DNA of 64,000 nucleotides, taken from the NCBI GenBank assembly GCA_023055355.1, contig JALJCS010000015.1:10533501-10597500 (forward strand), given 5' to 3'. The notes beneath the pieces were generated by a model. That model saw nothing but the letters and a program-made list of their open reading frames with translations, did not search any database and was not told where the DNA came from. The translations under genes and the position numbers were made by a program. The stretch is from Agelaius tricolor (Eukaryota > Chordata > Aves > Passeriformes > Icteridae). Below are positions 14,271 to 26,930 of this stretch, one piece after another (position 1 is the stretch's first letter; each line of letters opens with the position of its first letter).

Positions 14271-17008
14271 TACATGGAAAAATCCTGAGGCACCTGCAGT
14301 TCTGTGGGGGTGAATAATTTATGAATACATGAAATTTTCTGAATAACATATTTTTGAATATTTTTCCATTCACTCCATCCTTTCACAGCCCATGTTCCTT
14401 AAACCCATTTATTACAAGCTTCACAGTAGGATTGTGACAATGCCAATTATTTGGCCAATCCCCACCCCTTCAGTTTCTTTGCCTACTGCAGTTTTTCTGG
14501 GAGGTGAAGAGAGGTGACTACTTGAGTGTATTCTTCTTCTGGCAATTATTAGAAAGTGATAGACAAAGGATAGACAGTTAATCCTTCCTGATTAAGAGGA
14601 CAGACACAGTCTTTTCAGGCTTCCCTAATACCTTTGGTTGCACTATAAATGTTATTTCAGACTTTTCTCAAATCCACACTCCATTTTTACACCTAGGACC
14701 TATTAAATATTTTTTCCAAGTCTGTTGACAAGTCAGAGAAGGTAAAGGTGGAAGGCAAAGTATAACATATCTCTAACTGAGCACCTCACTAAAATCCTTC
14801 TCCTAGGTTCTCATATGCAAGTCTAGAGGTCAATAACAAAAAAAAGCAGTACCCAGCACTACTCCAAAATTTATTCTTTTTAGAAGAAGGGTCTACCTGT
14901 TGCCTGTGCTAAGGGGTTGCTGCCAGTTAGAGCATCACACATGAAGGCTGGCCTTCACCAGATGAGCATTCACAGCCCCAAGTTCACAGCTTATCCATTA
15001 CAGATTTTCTCAGTAACAGCTGAAATCCTGGCAAAGCCTGGGCATTCACTCCCTCCAGGTTCAGCTCCTCTAGGACAATACTGCTCAGGGGGATCTTCCC
15101 TGAAATACAACCAAGAAACTCACTATAGAGCAGAAATAGCTTATTGCATCTCCAGATGCCAGAGATACAATGAAATGTGCTTCCCAATGTGGAAGCATAG
15201 ATGCAAAACTCTACTGCAGCAGAAATTGGCAGCAAGATTTTCATTCCCTTCCTGCCCTCAAATGCCTTTGTGGATTTGTCTGTAGCAGTGATAAAATGTC
15301 ACGTGAACCTCCTTAGACAGCCAATGTCCAAACTGATGCTGCCTGTAGTGGATTTACTATCTCAAGCCCAAACTTGAACAGCTCCCCAGACCCCCTCTGT
15401 CCCTGCTCTCACCCAGAGCAGGAGGTCCCTGCTGAGATGGGCATGAACAGATTGTGCTGGTCCCTGCACCCACCACAGCCACCCATGTGATTTGCATGTT
15501 GGGGACACACACAAAGCTGCAGCAGATCCACAGGTTTGTCTGGGCCATGTGGATCCTGCTCCAGCCCCTCAAGCAGAAGCCTTTATTCCCATTGCCTCCC
15601 TTTCATCGAGAAATCCTGACCCTTATGTACACCTTCACAGCAGTGCTACAGGAGCTGTGCTCTCCTTGCATGTGCACAATTTCCCATTAGTCTTCCTGAG
15701 ATTTATGTATGCATCCAGAGAGGAGAATGGCCCTCTATGAATGTTTTAACAATCAGAACAATGAAGCATTGTGCATCAGACTGTTAAAAATGTTTCTAAA
15801 CACTGTGTTCAATACACACCACTTGATTTCCAAAGCTACTCTGGACAGAAATAATTTAGAAAACAACTCACAAGTAAACTAAAGCTCTTCTAATAAAACA
15901 AATATTTCACAGTTCATTTAATCTAAGATATTGAAAAGAACTGCCAGTACTCAGGTACGTGACCTGAAGCACAGAATTTTATTGCTTTCTCCACCAGGGA
16001 TTAGAAATGCTTGGAGTAAAACAGTTGCTGCTAGGCAGGGCTCCTTTAACCTAACAGTCATATGCCAGGAACACTTATCCTTTCCCTAGCAGTAGGTAAA
16101 ATAAGAGGGGGAAACTGAGGTCAAGAAAATGTCTTTTTTTTTTCCTTTTATCTATCACATTACAGAAAAATTTCAAAACTCACAACTAAATAAGTGAAAT
16201 ACTTTAAATAATTTACATTTGTTAATATCTACCAGGGGCTTTACATTTTCTGACACATTTTTTCTTCTTATAGGAAATGCTTTGTTCTACAAGGCAGTTT
16301 GCCTTGTTGGTGCATGGTGGTCTCTTGCTTTTCTTAGAAAACTTTTCTCTCTCACCATTTCTCCTACATTATTCCTCTATTTCCTCTGCTCTTCCATTCA
16401 GTGAGATGCTTGTTCAGAAGGCACAGAGCCACCATTAAGTGGTCAGTCTGCAGTCATGATGGTCTTGAACCATGTTTGCAACAGATGAAGCCCCCAGCAC
16501 TCAGACAACATTAGTGAGCAACACCCTGGATGTTTTGGGGGCAGTTAGGATTCATTAGAGCTTTCAAGTGTCAGGCTGGCCACACAAAATATACATATGT
16601 TTTCAACAAATAGATTTTTCAGGGAATAGTGCAGCTAGGTGTTCTTACTGCATGCTGTAATCTGTTTCACATTCCAGCATGCCAATAAAAGCCAAATTAT
16701 ATTCGTGGAACTACATGTCTTCTGCATTAATCTCAGCAAGCCAATGATTTATCAAAGCTCTCTAATCTTTAGATGAACTAAAGAACTTTTGCAGTCTGAA
16801 ATAATGAATGCATTCACAAGGCAAAGAAATTTAGTCAAATCAGGTATCCCTCAAAACTTCTTAAATTATCAAAACATTTAAACTGATTCTAATTACCCTC
16901 ATCCATGCTGTCTGTAAGTACATAAATTGAACAAGGCCAATCTCAGCCAAACACATTACAGCTGTTCTCCCCCCTAAAGAAGGAGCAGATACATGATAGT
17001 ATCCTTTT

Positions 17009-17022
17009 ATAATAATAATAAT
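17009..17022. repeat. (TAA)4 microsatellite
   Basis: Four TAA units in an AT-rich context. Ordinary simple repeat. Confidence 0.8.
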
Positions 17023-17321
17023 CTCCAGGGACTGTTGGGAAAACCCTTGCAGAGGGTGTTCTCATGGAAAATACAGCAGCATATTCCAAATATGGATGTA
17101 GCAATGGTGAAACTTCGAGGATCTCACCAATCCCAAATAAAACCACACCTCTCCCATTATTTTTTCCACAGCATTAATGCTGGCTAGAGAATTCACTCCA
17201 TCAGGAGACTCAAAGGCTGTTGCTGTTACTTGCTCATTGTCTTCTAATCAAAGATAATTTGACTAGTGAAATTATATTTAAAAAATCCAATAAAACCTAG
17301 TCCTCTAAACTCATGTAGAAA

Positions 17322-17388
17322 TTTAATTCCAATTTAAATCAATGGGATTTATGGGTGTAAGTGCCTTTGGGACTTTAAGTCTTAGTAT
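17322..17388. mobile_element. Possible ancient sauropsid repeat piece
   Basis: The words AATCAATGGGATTTATGGG and AAGTGCCTTTGGGACTTT resemble half of a palindromic repeat I recall from turtle, crocodile and bird DNA, in which CAATGGGA is followed by GGCACCTAA and CCTTTGAAAATCCC. Only one arm is recognisable and divergence is high. Confidence 0.35.
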
Positions 17389-20300
17389 ATCTTTAATACA
17401 ATGTAATAATCAATAGTACTCAAAGCCAAAGGACCAGCAATGCTCCAGATCCCTTAAGAAGATGAGGGTACTTTTTTATCAGATGTCTCTGAAGACTCTG
17501 AAAATAATTATTTGCTTTTTTAAAAATCATCAGAAAAATATTAGAAGTTAAATAAAGCAACTACCACACCATACAGCCAACTTCCAATAAAGCAACTTGC
17601 CTACTGAATAGCCCAGAAAGGCAGCATGCAAGTGGGTGTTTAATAGTCACAAGTTTGTAAATAATGGATTGGTTACACTACCTTAAACCAGATTTGGTGA
17701 AAGAAAACCAGTAGTTTTTGAACTTCACTTAAATATATCCACCTAACATGAATAATTCACTCCAATTCACCCCTGTTGTCAGGGGATGAGAAGTAAATGG
17801 TGGACACCAACATGAGGGGAGTTCTTTTATGGTGTCCATTTCCAAAGAAACCAAATGAAAATTCTGCCTTCTGTTACAAATGAAAAGGCAGGATTCAGAC
17901 TTCAAATGATCAAGCTTTTTCTAGAAAAAGGACAGAAGAGAGCCATCATTTTTATGCTTACAATGGTAGAAATAATGCCTTTTTTCTCTAATCTTTAGAT
18001 AAAGATATGGCCATAGTTGGTCTATTGTGGACTTAAACTCTATTTCAAGAACTGGACCATGTCCATACTGACAAATAGCGACTGCTCATGTCCCAGAAAT
18101 CTGCACTACAGTTTTCTTTTTGCAAAGCTCTTGGTGTGAGATGGTCATGGAAAGAAAGAGCATTACCTTACTTCTTCCCACAGTAGCCATTGAGTAACTT
18201 TTCTTTACAAAGCTATTCAGTATTTCTGTTACCTCGCTTTTCTTCCATGCTGCAAGAGCCATGGTTACAATAGGGAGCATTATTTTTACACAGCTTGTCT
18301 GATTTTATCTTTTATTAGTTTGCAAAGAATAAAACAGGATGGTGGGAAGGAAAAGCTGTTCTTCAAATACCTGCCCTGTCATACTTCATGCGCTTTTTTC
18401 TACAGTGTGCTTAGTGCTCAGTTTTGAGCTGAGCAGTATTTAGGCAAGTGTGATCATAAACTTGCTTGTGGCATTATAAATGCCTTTTTCATGATTGCTA
18501 TTCTTTAGCAATTATCTTTGCTAATCAATATTCTGCAATGTTTGGATTCAAGGCCCAGACAAAGTTGACTTAGGGTGTGCTTATTGATAACCACTGAGAC
18601 CAGCAATGCGACTTCAAGGAAAACAGAGACAGGTCAGGGACTCTTGGCATGGTCTGATGTGACCCAAGTTCAATGTGTGGAAATGGCAACTGATTTACAT
18701 TGGCTTCCCACACACTGACACTGCAACAATCCACAGTTAAACCAAGCATCATTCCTGAAAAAGCCATCATCCAAATTGTGAGCACAGGAATAAAATTAAA
18801 TTGGCAAACTATGTGATTTCCAAATAGTTTCCTGTTTTACAATAGTTACTAAAACACCATGTTTGACAGTCATGTACAGTGATCTTACACAGCTCTGAGG
18901 AATACAGATCATTCTTTAATAGTTCCAATGTGAATGCATTCCAATAATCTGTCTTGATCTGTACCAGAAGCTACATTAAAACCAGGACTCCAATATGTGT
19001 CTCCTGAGAAAGTGGCTATTTTAGCAGAAGGTGAGAAAAAAAAAAGAGTCATGATATTCTATTTTCCAAAGTTCTGCAGTAGCAAAGGCTTTCAGAGATT
19101 TCCAGGAGTTAATAAATACCTTTACAGTCAACCAGATGAAGAATGTACAGAGTAGAAAAACAAAATTATACGAAGTGCATCTGTGCTTAGGAAATGAGGA
19201 AGACATTTCTCTCACCTTCTTTCTGAACTCCCTCTGTCCCTGGCACTGGGCCAAATCTGTTTCTAATATAAATCTAGATAAATGGATGTACTGCACCGAT
19301 AACTAACAACAGTGGTATTTTACTTACTCCTATGTATGCTTTTGATCTCAATTATTTTCAATTTTCTATGGAACACTGCTAATAAAGATACATTTTTTAT
19401 GTTTTAAAGGTATTTGAAAGCCTTCTGGAAAATAAAAGGCAGTTTCAATAAATACTAAACTTCCATTTCTACAAGTGATTACATTTAGAAATATATAATC
19501 CTACCAACACTCATACTGTCTATGTATAGAGCCAGAAAAACCACGAGATGAAGTAAAACCTTCTAAAGTACACAGCATAACTATGCAAAGCTGCCATGTG
19601 AAGCAATTTATGCCTTGGCCAATAGCAGGGGCTAATACTAAGAAGAATTTATTTTAAAAATAGCTGAAAAAGAAGATCATACACCAGCTATTCAAACAGA
19701 AGTAATAAAAGGCTTTATTTTGAAGGATGCCTTTACATAAAAATCCTGTGATTTCCCTTAAAAGAGACCTTGCTTTTGTTTTCTTTAGTTATAATTGGGC
19801 TAGAGTGGCCACGTAACACCCATTGCCACCTTAGGTGCTGCAGTCCCAGCCATTCTTTGATGTCTGTAGAAAGTTTCTCTGGATTCCTCAAGTTCCAGCC
19901 TGGCCAAGCCCACCCAGCTCAGCCAACTCGTACTCCACTGGCATCAGTCTCAGCACAGACTGGATAAGCTCATTGCACACTGAGCATTTACTTATGTAGA
20001 GACACATCAAAACAGGTTTTCCACACAATTTCAATTTCAAATTCTTGTACTTCTTGAAGGAAGAAATCAGAACCAGAAACCACTTTGACTTAGGCTTTGG
20101 ATATTGCTCAGGGATACAGCAGCTCTCCTGCTAGACTTTTTTAGTGATCTTAGCAGCTTAAACAATCCACCTGGCACCTCACTCTCCACATGTAAAGGAA
20201 GAGATGCATGATTTCCTTTTTTTCTGACTTGCCTGTTTATTTCAGAGCAGGAAAAAAGATACATCAAAACCACAGACTTCAGGGAACTTTAATCTGTCAG

Positions 20301-21225
20301 GCATGTAAGAAACTTTACTCCTAATCAAAGTATCTATAGACACTATGATATTTCAGTATCTATTTCACTATGATAAAAAGGCTTCTCTATTCTGTTGTGA
20401 TTTAAAAAAGGAAAAGACAACACCCATAAAATTCTAATTAGAGAATTACTGATTCTAGGAGAGACGAGTCTGAGGAATGCACCTCTATCAAAAGAGATTT
20501 ATTAAAGAAAAATCTCAAGACAACTCTACCATGTATATCAAACCAGCCTGTCCCCCACTTCCAAATAATTCTCTTTTTTTTTGCAGCCTACTAGCAAGTG
20601 CCATCTTGCCTTATTTACACTCCATACTGACTCAGAAAACCATACCAAAAACTCTGTATTTCAATTCCAGCCAACAGTAATGGAAAATGTAACCTAAATT
20701 GTCTTACAAATGCTTCTTGCATCCAGAAGTGAATTAAACTAAACTTCTGGGAAACCTGTCTGCTCCATGCTATTGTGCAAAGGATGAAGCAGATCTGAGG
20801 CAGGAGCAGGGATGGGGGATATCCCATTTGCATAAGGAAGATAGCTCCTTTGTAAACATTGATACAGAATGGCAAGTCTAGCAATGACTTTTTCCCCCCT
20901 AAACTCTCTCCCCTCTGACTTACACATCCTTGTAATATATACTGCTGTTTTGACTTGAGCTATGCACCCAAATAGACTATTTGTGGAGCATTTGTGATGC
21001 ACAGATCTATTATGCACAGCTATCAGAGGTCAAACACAGAGCAATTCTATACCTCTGATGTCAGCCTGAACAGAAGCATTGTTCTTGGCAGTGACAGGAA
21101 AAAGGCACCACATCCAAATTACTGAAAGCCTTCTCATGCCAGAAGAAAAAGCTGTCAGTTTAACAGCTGAACACAGAAGGTTCAACCAGTATATATCCTT
21201 CTCATTCAAGTAACATGAAACCCCA

Positions 21226-21257
21226 GAAAAAAAAAAAAAGAAAGAAAAGAAAAAAAA
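21226..21257 (+). repeat. A-rich tract inside copy A
   Basis: Runs of A with single G interruptions, absent from the equivalent place in copy B, so it expanded or was inserted after the duplication. Confidence 0.75.
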
Positions 21258-22475
21258 TGCTGGAACTGTGTCAGATTTTTTAAGTTGGAAAAGCTCTTGT
21301 CAACGCTGAACAAAGAAAACCAGCCATTTGTGTTGCCAAGACAGTGCTACTGAATTACAAAATAAAAGAAGGAGCCTCAATATAAATATATAATGTGCAT
21401 GTCTGTACTGAAAGATAAAATATTATAAATTTACTATAGTTTCATATTTACACTGCAAAGTAGGCTGCAAACTGTGTGAATATCTGTTAACATGCACACT
21501 CACACATAGGTATATGCTGATCTATAGTAAATCTATAAAATTTGTCCCCTATGTATATTTCCCTCCTCTGTATTTCATTACTCAAAATAAAAATAGTTCT
21601 CTAATTACCACACTCATATCTTATTCATGCTCAGTGTATGTTCCTTGAACAGCATCCCCAAACTGCACAGGCTGTACTTAAAGAGAGGGGAGACATCTCC
21701 CTGCCTGGGGTGAATGATCCCTCCACCCATCTTTGACCAAACAGACCTCAGCACGTCAGCAGCTATCCAATAATGACACAAGAAAGAATCCTCTGACTCT
21801 GGGCTGTAGGAAATCAAGGTGTAGCCTGTGTCACATCCTGAGGCTACAATCCCCTCACCATTCCCCTAGAACAAAATGCTGCTCAGTGTAAGGAAAAGCT
21901 GTTTGGTACTACAGCAGTGATTACCAAACCTTCACTTTTTCTCCTCTCTTAGTTTTAAAACATACACTGGGTGAACAGCAAGCATTTGTAAGAGTTAAGT
22001 ATGTAATCCAGCTTACAGGCTATATTTCATTTTCTAATGCATAAATAAGAGAGATTTAAAATTCCAGTAAATAGTTCTAACCAGCTACATCAAACAAGTG
22101 AAGCATTAGATGGGGAATGTGCACAGATCTGTCATCTGATCTGCCACATGGTCCTTGAAGAAATATCAATCCTGATAGGTGCTTTACTGGTTTTGTTTTT
22201 CACTGCCACTGGATAAGCAGTTTAAAAAGTGACGCTAATTTTTAGCAGAAGAACCATGAGAAGTAATGCGAGGAGACAGTTGTACACAGTCACAGGATGA
22301 ATTCAGAATATTAACATGTTACTCTCTGCCAACATTAAAGAGAGAATTGAGTTTAATTTCATTCCTGTGGGTTGCTCTCGCTTTTTTGTCAATACAAAGC
22401 AAAAATAGATCATTTTAGCTGATTAGAAGTTCCCATGTTCTTCTTATTTATCTCACACTTGAAATCACAACACTC

Positions 22476-22508
22476 AGTTTGTGACAACGTAATTGTCTCC
22501 ATAGAAAC
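22476..22508. promoter_or_regulatory. Conserved core of duplicated segment (copy A)
   Basis: This 33-bp block differs from 28467-28499 at only three positions, all transitions, while neighbouring sequence is far more diverged. It contains TTTGTGACAAC and CTCCATAGAAAC; the second is similar to the X-box bound by RFX factors (GTYNCC-AT-RGNAAC). A regulatory role is inferred from this preservation only. Confidence 0.35.
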
Positions 22509-23557
22509 TGGTTCCCACGAAAGGGAGCATTTGCACAATATTTGGACCCTGTTTACTGAAAACCTGGTAAACACGTGTACTGCACAAACTGTCACCACTG
22601 GCAGATTTCACAGAAACCCACAAACCAGTTTATTAGGGATTTATTAAAACAATATTGTTTTCTACCTCTAACCAGCCAAAAAATAAATCAATCACTACAT
22701 GAAGACTGAGTAAATTTCTCAGAATCAGGATACATGGCTCAGTGTTCTTCTATGCTCAGGTGTAGCTCTGCTCAGCCTGAACTGTGCTTTATGTGTCCGA
22801 TTCCCAGGTATGGTTGACACATTACACTGACTCACAAACCAAAGCAAACATTGTGAATACTCTTTACAGTATGATGGTCTATACCAAGTTTTCTGAGGTT
22901 AAATTCCTATTACCTTTATTTTTTATCTCCTTGTAATTTTAGAACTTTAATCATCATTGATGGTCACTTTAGGCTCAGCTTTGACATCAAACTAAATTCC
23001 CAAAACCTCCTCAAATAAAAAAAAATTCTATACAAACTTTTAGGAAATAGTGGAATGTTGAAATTCTCTTCATTTGACTGCAATAACTGTTTAAGTGAGG
23101 CTGTATTCCTTTGCTATATCAATACCTGGTACTGTTTGTGTACATGACAGTAAGTGGGATACACCATGCCTAATTTCATTCTTTGTAGTCCCTGTGCAGC
23201 AATCAGTAGGTACTGGCAGGTAACAACTCAATCTGCAAAACAAGTACCTAAGAGTAAGGTGGTGTCTGGAAATGAAGTCAATGACAAAATTTTAATTAGC
23301 CTCCAAACTAGAGCACATCCTCCTGTGCCACTGACCTGTGAGAGCACTGTGACCATCCAGGTGTGCACCACATTCCAGGCTGGAAGAGGGGAGGGCACTG
23401 CTCATCAGCATTTCCAGTCGTTTAGAAAGGTGAATACAGGACAAATCTAGTGATACCCTTCCCAAACACCTAATTTAAATTTTTCATTTTGTCTAACAGA
23501 TAACATTTTGCTTTCAACAGAAAATGTATCTTATGGCTTTTGGGGAAAGGAGAGCTT

Positions 23558-23588
23558 GTTTGTTTGTTTGTTTTGGGATTTTTTTTTT
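23558..23588. repeat. (GTTT)4 and adjacent T10 run
   Basis: Four GTTT units at 23558-23573, then TGGGA and ten T at 23579-23588. Simple sequence. Confidence 0.85.
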
Positions 23589-26156
23589 GTCAGGCTATGC
23601 AAAAAAAGAAAAGGAAAGACAGAATTCCTGAACATTTAGAGATCAGTACAGCCTGCGTACCTCAGGACCAGCCATTTATATGTAGGATCCCACCATTTGA
23701 GGGTGTCTTGCCAGAAAAGAAACAGATGGTGCCAATAAAAAGCAAAAATGAACTTTATTCTTCTATAACAAGGCAATAAACCCCACCATAATATTACTAT
23801 TTTCCATAAGTCAGGTCTTAACACATCAGGGGCAAAAGATGAAAAAACTGAAAAAAGAAATCTTGTGCTTTTGTTCCAAGGCTTTGATGTCATCACTGTT
23901 GGTTTTTGGAAAAGAGCTCGCAAAACTCTAAAAATCCCTTTTAGCCTTTAGGTTGCTCTGCTTAGGGATTTAGAAAGGATGTCAGTGTAGGGTTACAGAC
24001 CAGATGACAATTCTCATTGCTGCCAGGTGTATGTGGGCTGGAGGAATAAATAAGATGCATGGAGATGAAGTTTGTAGTTATCTCTTTTCCCATATATTGA
24101 CAGAATACATTTCACTATGCACTCACTGAGGGTTTTTAAATTTCTCTCCCATCTCTACAATCCCTTGTGTATGTGAATGTTTTTCTTTCTCTCTTGTTTC
24201 TCCATTCTGGCTTGCAGGTTTATCCCACACACCTGCAAGAGCAGGATCTTTCAGTCACAAAGAGCTGGCAGAGCTCTCATGACAAGGAGGAGACATAATT
24301 TGGAGCATCTTTTTCAGCTTCATTAATAACAAAACACCTGTGAGCTAGGGAGTTTAAGAGATTGTGTCTTCATCATTTATGAATCTTTCTCCCTGCTGTG
24401 GCACTTAGCTCTTTGCCAGCTCAACCTGGCACAATTCCTCAGCATCCAAAATTAAAAAAGGAAAAAAGTGCACTTTTGTCTCCAGCGAAAGCAGTGTGGA
24501 TGGTGAAGGCAGGGAGAAAACACCACCAGGAGCTGCAAGCCTACCCTTGCTAGAGCTGGTAAGAGTCACAAGCCTTGACACTGCTGCCTATTTATTCTCC
24601 CTTTGACACTTTCCTGTTGTTGTAAGAAAAATAATGGACAAGGGAAAATATAATCCTAACGACTCAAGTATGGCATTATAGCTGCTCCTCTCCTCCACAG
24701 TCCCATTGCAAACTTACCATAGTACATGGAGTTTAAAATTTTATTGATGAATAAAATAGCTGTGGCAAAGGCAGAGAACAGCTTCTAAGCCTATCTTTGC
24801 ATAATACATTTCTAAAGGGAAGAACTGCCATTAACACATTCTTGCCATGAAAGGTTAAACCCTATCACAAAGATTTATTTTTTAAGTCATTGTCTTTACT
24901 GGAAAGCTTGGATGAACACTCTCACAAACTGTTCCATTCTGAAGCACTACCAAAGGAAGGACATTTGATTTGCAACCAAACTAACAGCTCTATACAACAC
25001 GGTGTGGTTAATCTGACCTCTGAGGACACTGGAGCACTTTGCAAACTATCCCAGACTCCCAGGCACTGAAATGGCCTTTTGATATCATCTGAGTTATTGC
25101 CATCCCCCATGAGCCCTTTGAAATTCTCTCAATACAAGTGTTAGGACCCAGGAGTCCTTTGGTAGACAGCATAAATGCAAGCCAGAGATCATTGTATAAA
25201 TCAATTATTACATCTCACAGTTTTGTTCAATAGGATTAAATAACCTGAAGGTCTGATAGATATCCATATCTAACTGCAGCAGACACAATACCAACCACCA
25301 TCAAAGAATTTACCTGATGTTATAGTATTAGCATCAAATCTTGGATGAGAAACAGCATCTTTAAATGCCAGAGATTCACTAAGGCACAGAATGAATGACC
25401 AAATTTGTCTTTTGTGCCTGTTAAAAGCAAACTACAGCTTCTGAAATAGCTTTTACTTTGGAGATGGTGCACCATCTTTGCACTGATGCTGAGTATGTCC
25501 TGCCCTCATCTTTTGTAGTATATGTGAGTAAAAATCTCAGATTCTTAAAATCTGAGAAATACTTTTTGTTTTAGCATATACAGATGTTGCATGCAATTTC
25601 TGTTTTATGTACTCCTTGCAGAAGAAATGTAGAAAAAAAATTAACTGAAACGCAAAGCCTGAGCAAGCGGTGATGAAACCACAGGTTTCCCTCAGCCCTG
25701 CTAATGGACCTCCATGCAACTAACAGGGTTTCTCCTTTTTCTTTAGCAACTCATTTCTGGCTGCCCTTGAGTTGTGCCACTCTGTGATATAATCACACAT
25801 TCTGCAAGCAGAAAATGTGTGCATCTGTTATTCATACTCTGGTGCTTCATCATATAAACAATGCCTTGAACCTGCCCCATCAGGGCTGCTGTCCCAGCAA
25901 TGGGTGTAGCCCTAACAGGAGCCAGTGTCTCTCTGGGATGTGCCTGACTTACAAGTTCAAATTCAGACACAAAGAAATGCAGCTGAGACCTTTGTTCTTT
26001 TCTTATGTGGCAAGTACTGGAAACCCCACTGGGAATTCAGAAAGATAAGATAGATACCATGGGTTTCCTCAATGTTCAGTGCTTGGAAAACCAGATTTCA
26101 ATAACCTCCTCCACAGATTAGCTGGTAATTTTGGAAATGCATATATTAAAATTTCA

Positions 26157-26177
26157 CAACAACAACAACAACAACAA
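26157..26177. repeat. (CAA)7 microsatellite
   Basis: Seven perfect CAA units. It is read as a glutamine run in one forward frame, but nothing suggests coding. Confidence 0.95.
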
Positions 26178-26504
26178 AACCCCAATAATTTGAGAAACAT
26201 GCTATTAAAAATTCACACAGTTCATATGGTTTCGAATATTCCCAGGTTCATTTTTACAGCATAACTAAGACATGGACGGAAAAACTGAACTGCTTTTAAC
26301 GGTAGGACATTCCACTGCTGTACTGGCTGAAAAGTATAATTCAGAGAGCTTATTGCTTCATTCTGAGTCACTGTTTTAGTCTAGTTTGTAAAGAAAACTA
26401 GAAAGTTGCCTAAATATGTATTCTTTTGTGAAAAAAATAATAAAAAATCCCTGTAGGATGGAAAACACAGCATCCTGTCTCAAAGGCTAATATCAAGAAG
26501 AATA

Positions 26505-26545
26505 ATATTGAAGATATAATATATTAAAGATATAATATATTGAAG
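26505..26545. repeat. 16-bp AT-rich tandem, about 2.5 copies
   Basis: The unit ATATTGAAGATATAAT is followed by ATATTAAAGATATAAT and a partial third copy ATATTGAAG. Confidence 0.85.
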
Positions 26546-26775
26546 AAAAAAACCTGAAAATAAAGGAGACATACAGTGAAAAGAGGATATAAGAAAACAA
26601 CTGAGTGACAAAAAAGGAATGCAAAGGAATTTTCTGCTTATTGTTGTGTCTCTATTCTCTCATTCTAATTACCATATAGTTTAGCAAATAAAAAGACAGA
26701 ATAAGCAGATGAGATCCACAAGAGCAATAAGCCTCACTCACAGATTAAAAGCAGGTGGCAGAGTGAGAGAATGAC

Positions 26776-26930
26776 ATGAATGGGGTAGGACTTGTGCTCT
26801 GGAGGAGAGAGAGGACGTGGACACAGCTCTCAGAGCCTGGGCTCCCAGCACCTCTGGGAGTGGGGCAGCCCCCACAGCCAGGCTCCCACAGAGAGCCCCA
26901 GCTCACAGGGCAGCCCTGGCCAGGGCTGCT
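26776..26930. other. GC-rich insertion immediately before copy B
   Basis: A GC-rich stretch (CCTGGGCTCCCAGCACC, GGGGCAGCCCCC, GCCCTGGCCAGGGC) ends just where the match to copy A begins; the matching place before copy A is AT-rich. It may be an independent insertion or LTR piece. No family is recognised. Confidence 0.4.

Larger units (their letters stand above)
14271..21200. other. AT-rich unique sequence, no gene seen
   Basis: No credible coding exon. The frames at 14.9-15.7 kb (up to 122 codons) have no recognisable domain. At 15.35-15.60 kb the sequence is somewhat GC-richer and carries AATAAAGG on the minus strand, which might be an LTR end but is not enough to call. The only simple repeat noted is the (TAA)4 run near 17.0 kb. 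Confidence 0.6.
21201..22560 (+). repeat. Diverged duplicated segment, copy A
   Basis: Two blocks match copy B (26.9-28.5 kb) in the same order and orientation. Block 1 (21201-21490) starts CAAGTAACATGAAACC and shares CAGATT, AAAAGCT.TTGTCA, AACAAAGAA and a CAGTG...TGAATTA stretch. Block 2 (about 22250-22560) shares GAAT.TTAACA-type words, GGTTGC, TTATTTATCT, CACTTGAAATC and the 33-bp core at 22476-22508. Between the blocks I see only scattered similarity. By eye the blocks are about 70-75% identical, so the event is old. An A-rich insertion at 21226-21257 interrupts block 1 here but not in copy B. It is either a local segmental duplication or two copies of an unrecognised dispersed repeat. 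Confidence 0.65.
22661..26760. other. AT-rich unique sequence, no gene seen
   Basis: The interval between the two duplicated copies. It contains a (GTTT)4 repeat followed by T10, a (CAA)7 repeat and a short 16-bp AT tandem. Frames up to 98 codons show no known domain and no splice-flanked exon is convincing. Confidence 0.6.

Noticed and set aside
14917..15285. 122-codon forward frame
   Set aside because: No motif and an equally open frame lies on the opposite strand.
15357..15690. Possible LTR end with AATAAAGG on the minus strand
   Set aside because: Only one weak signal; no TATA box, terminal motif or repeat structure around it.
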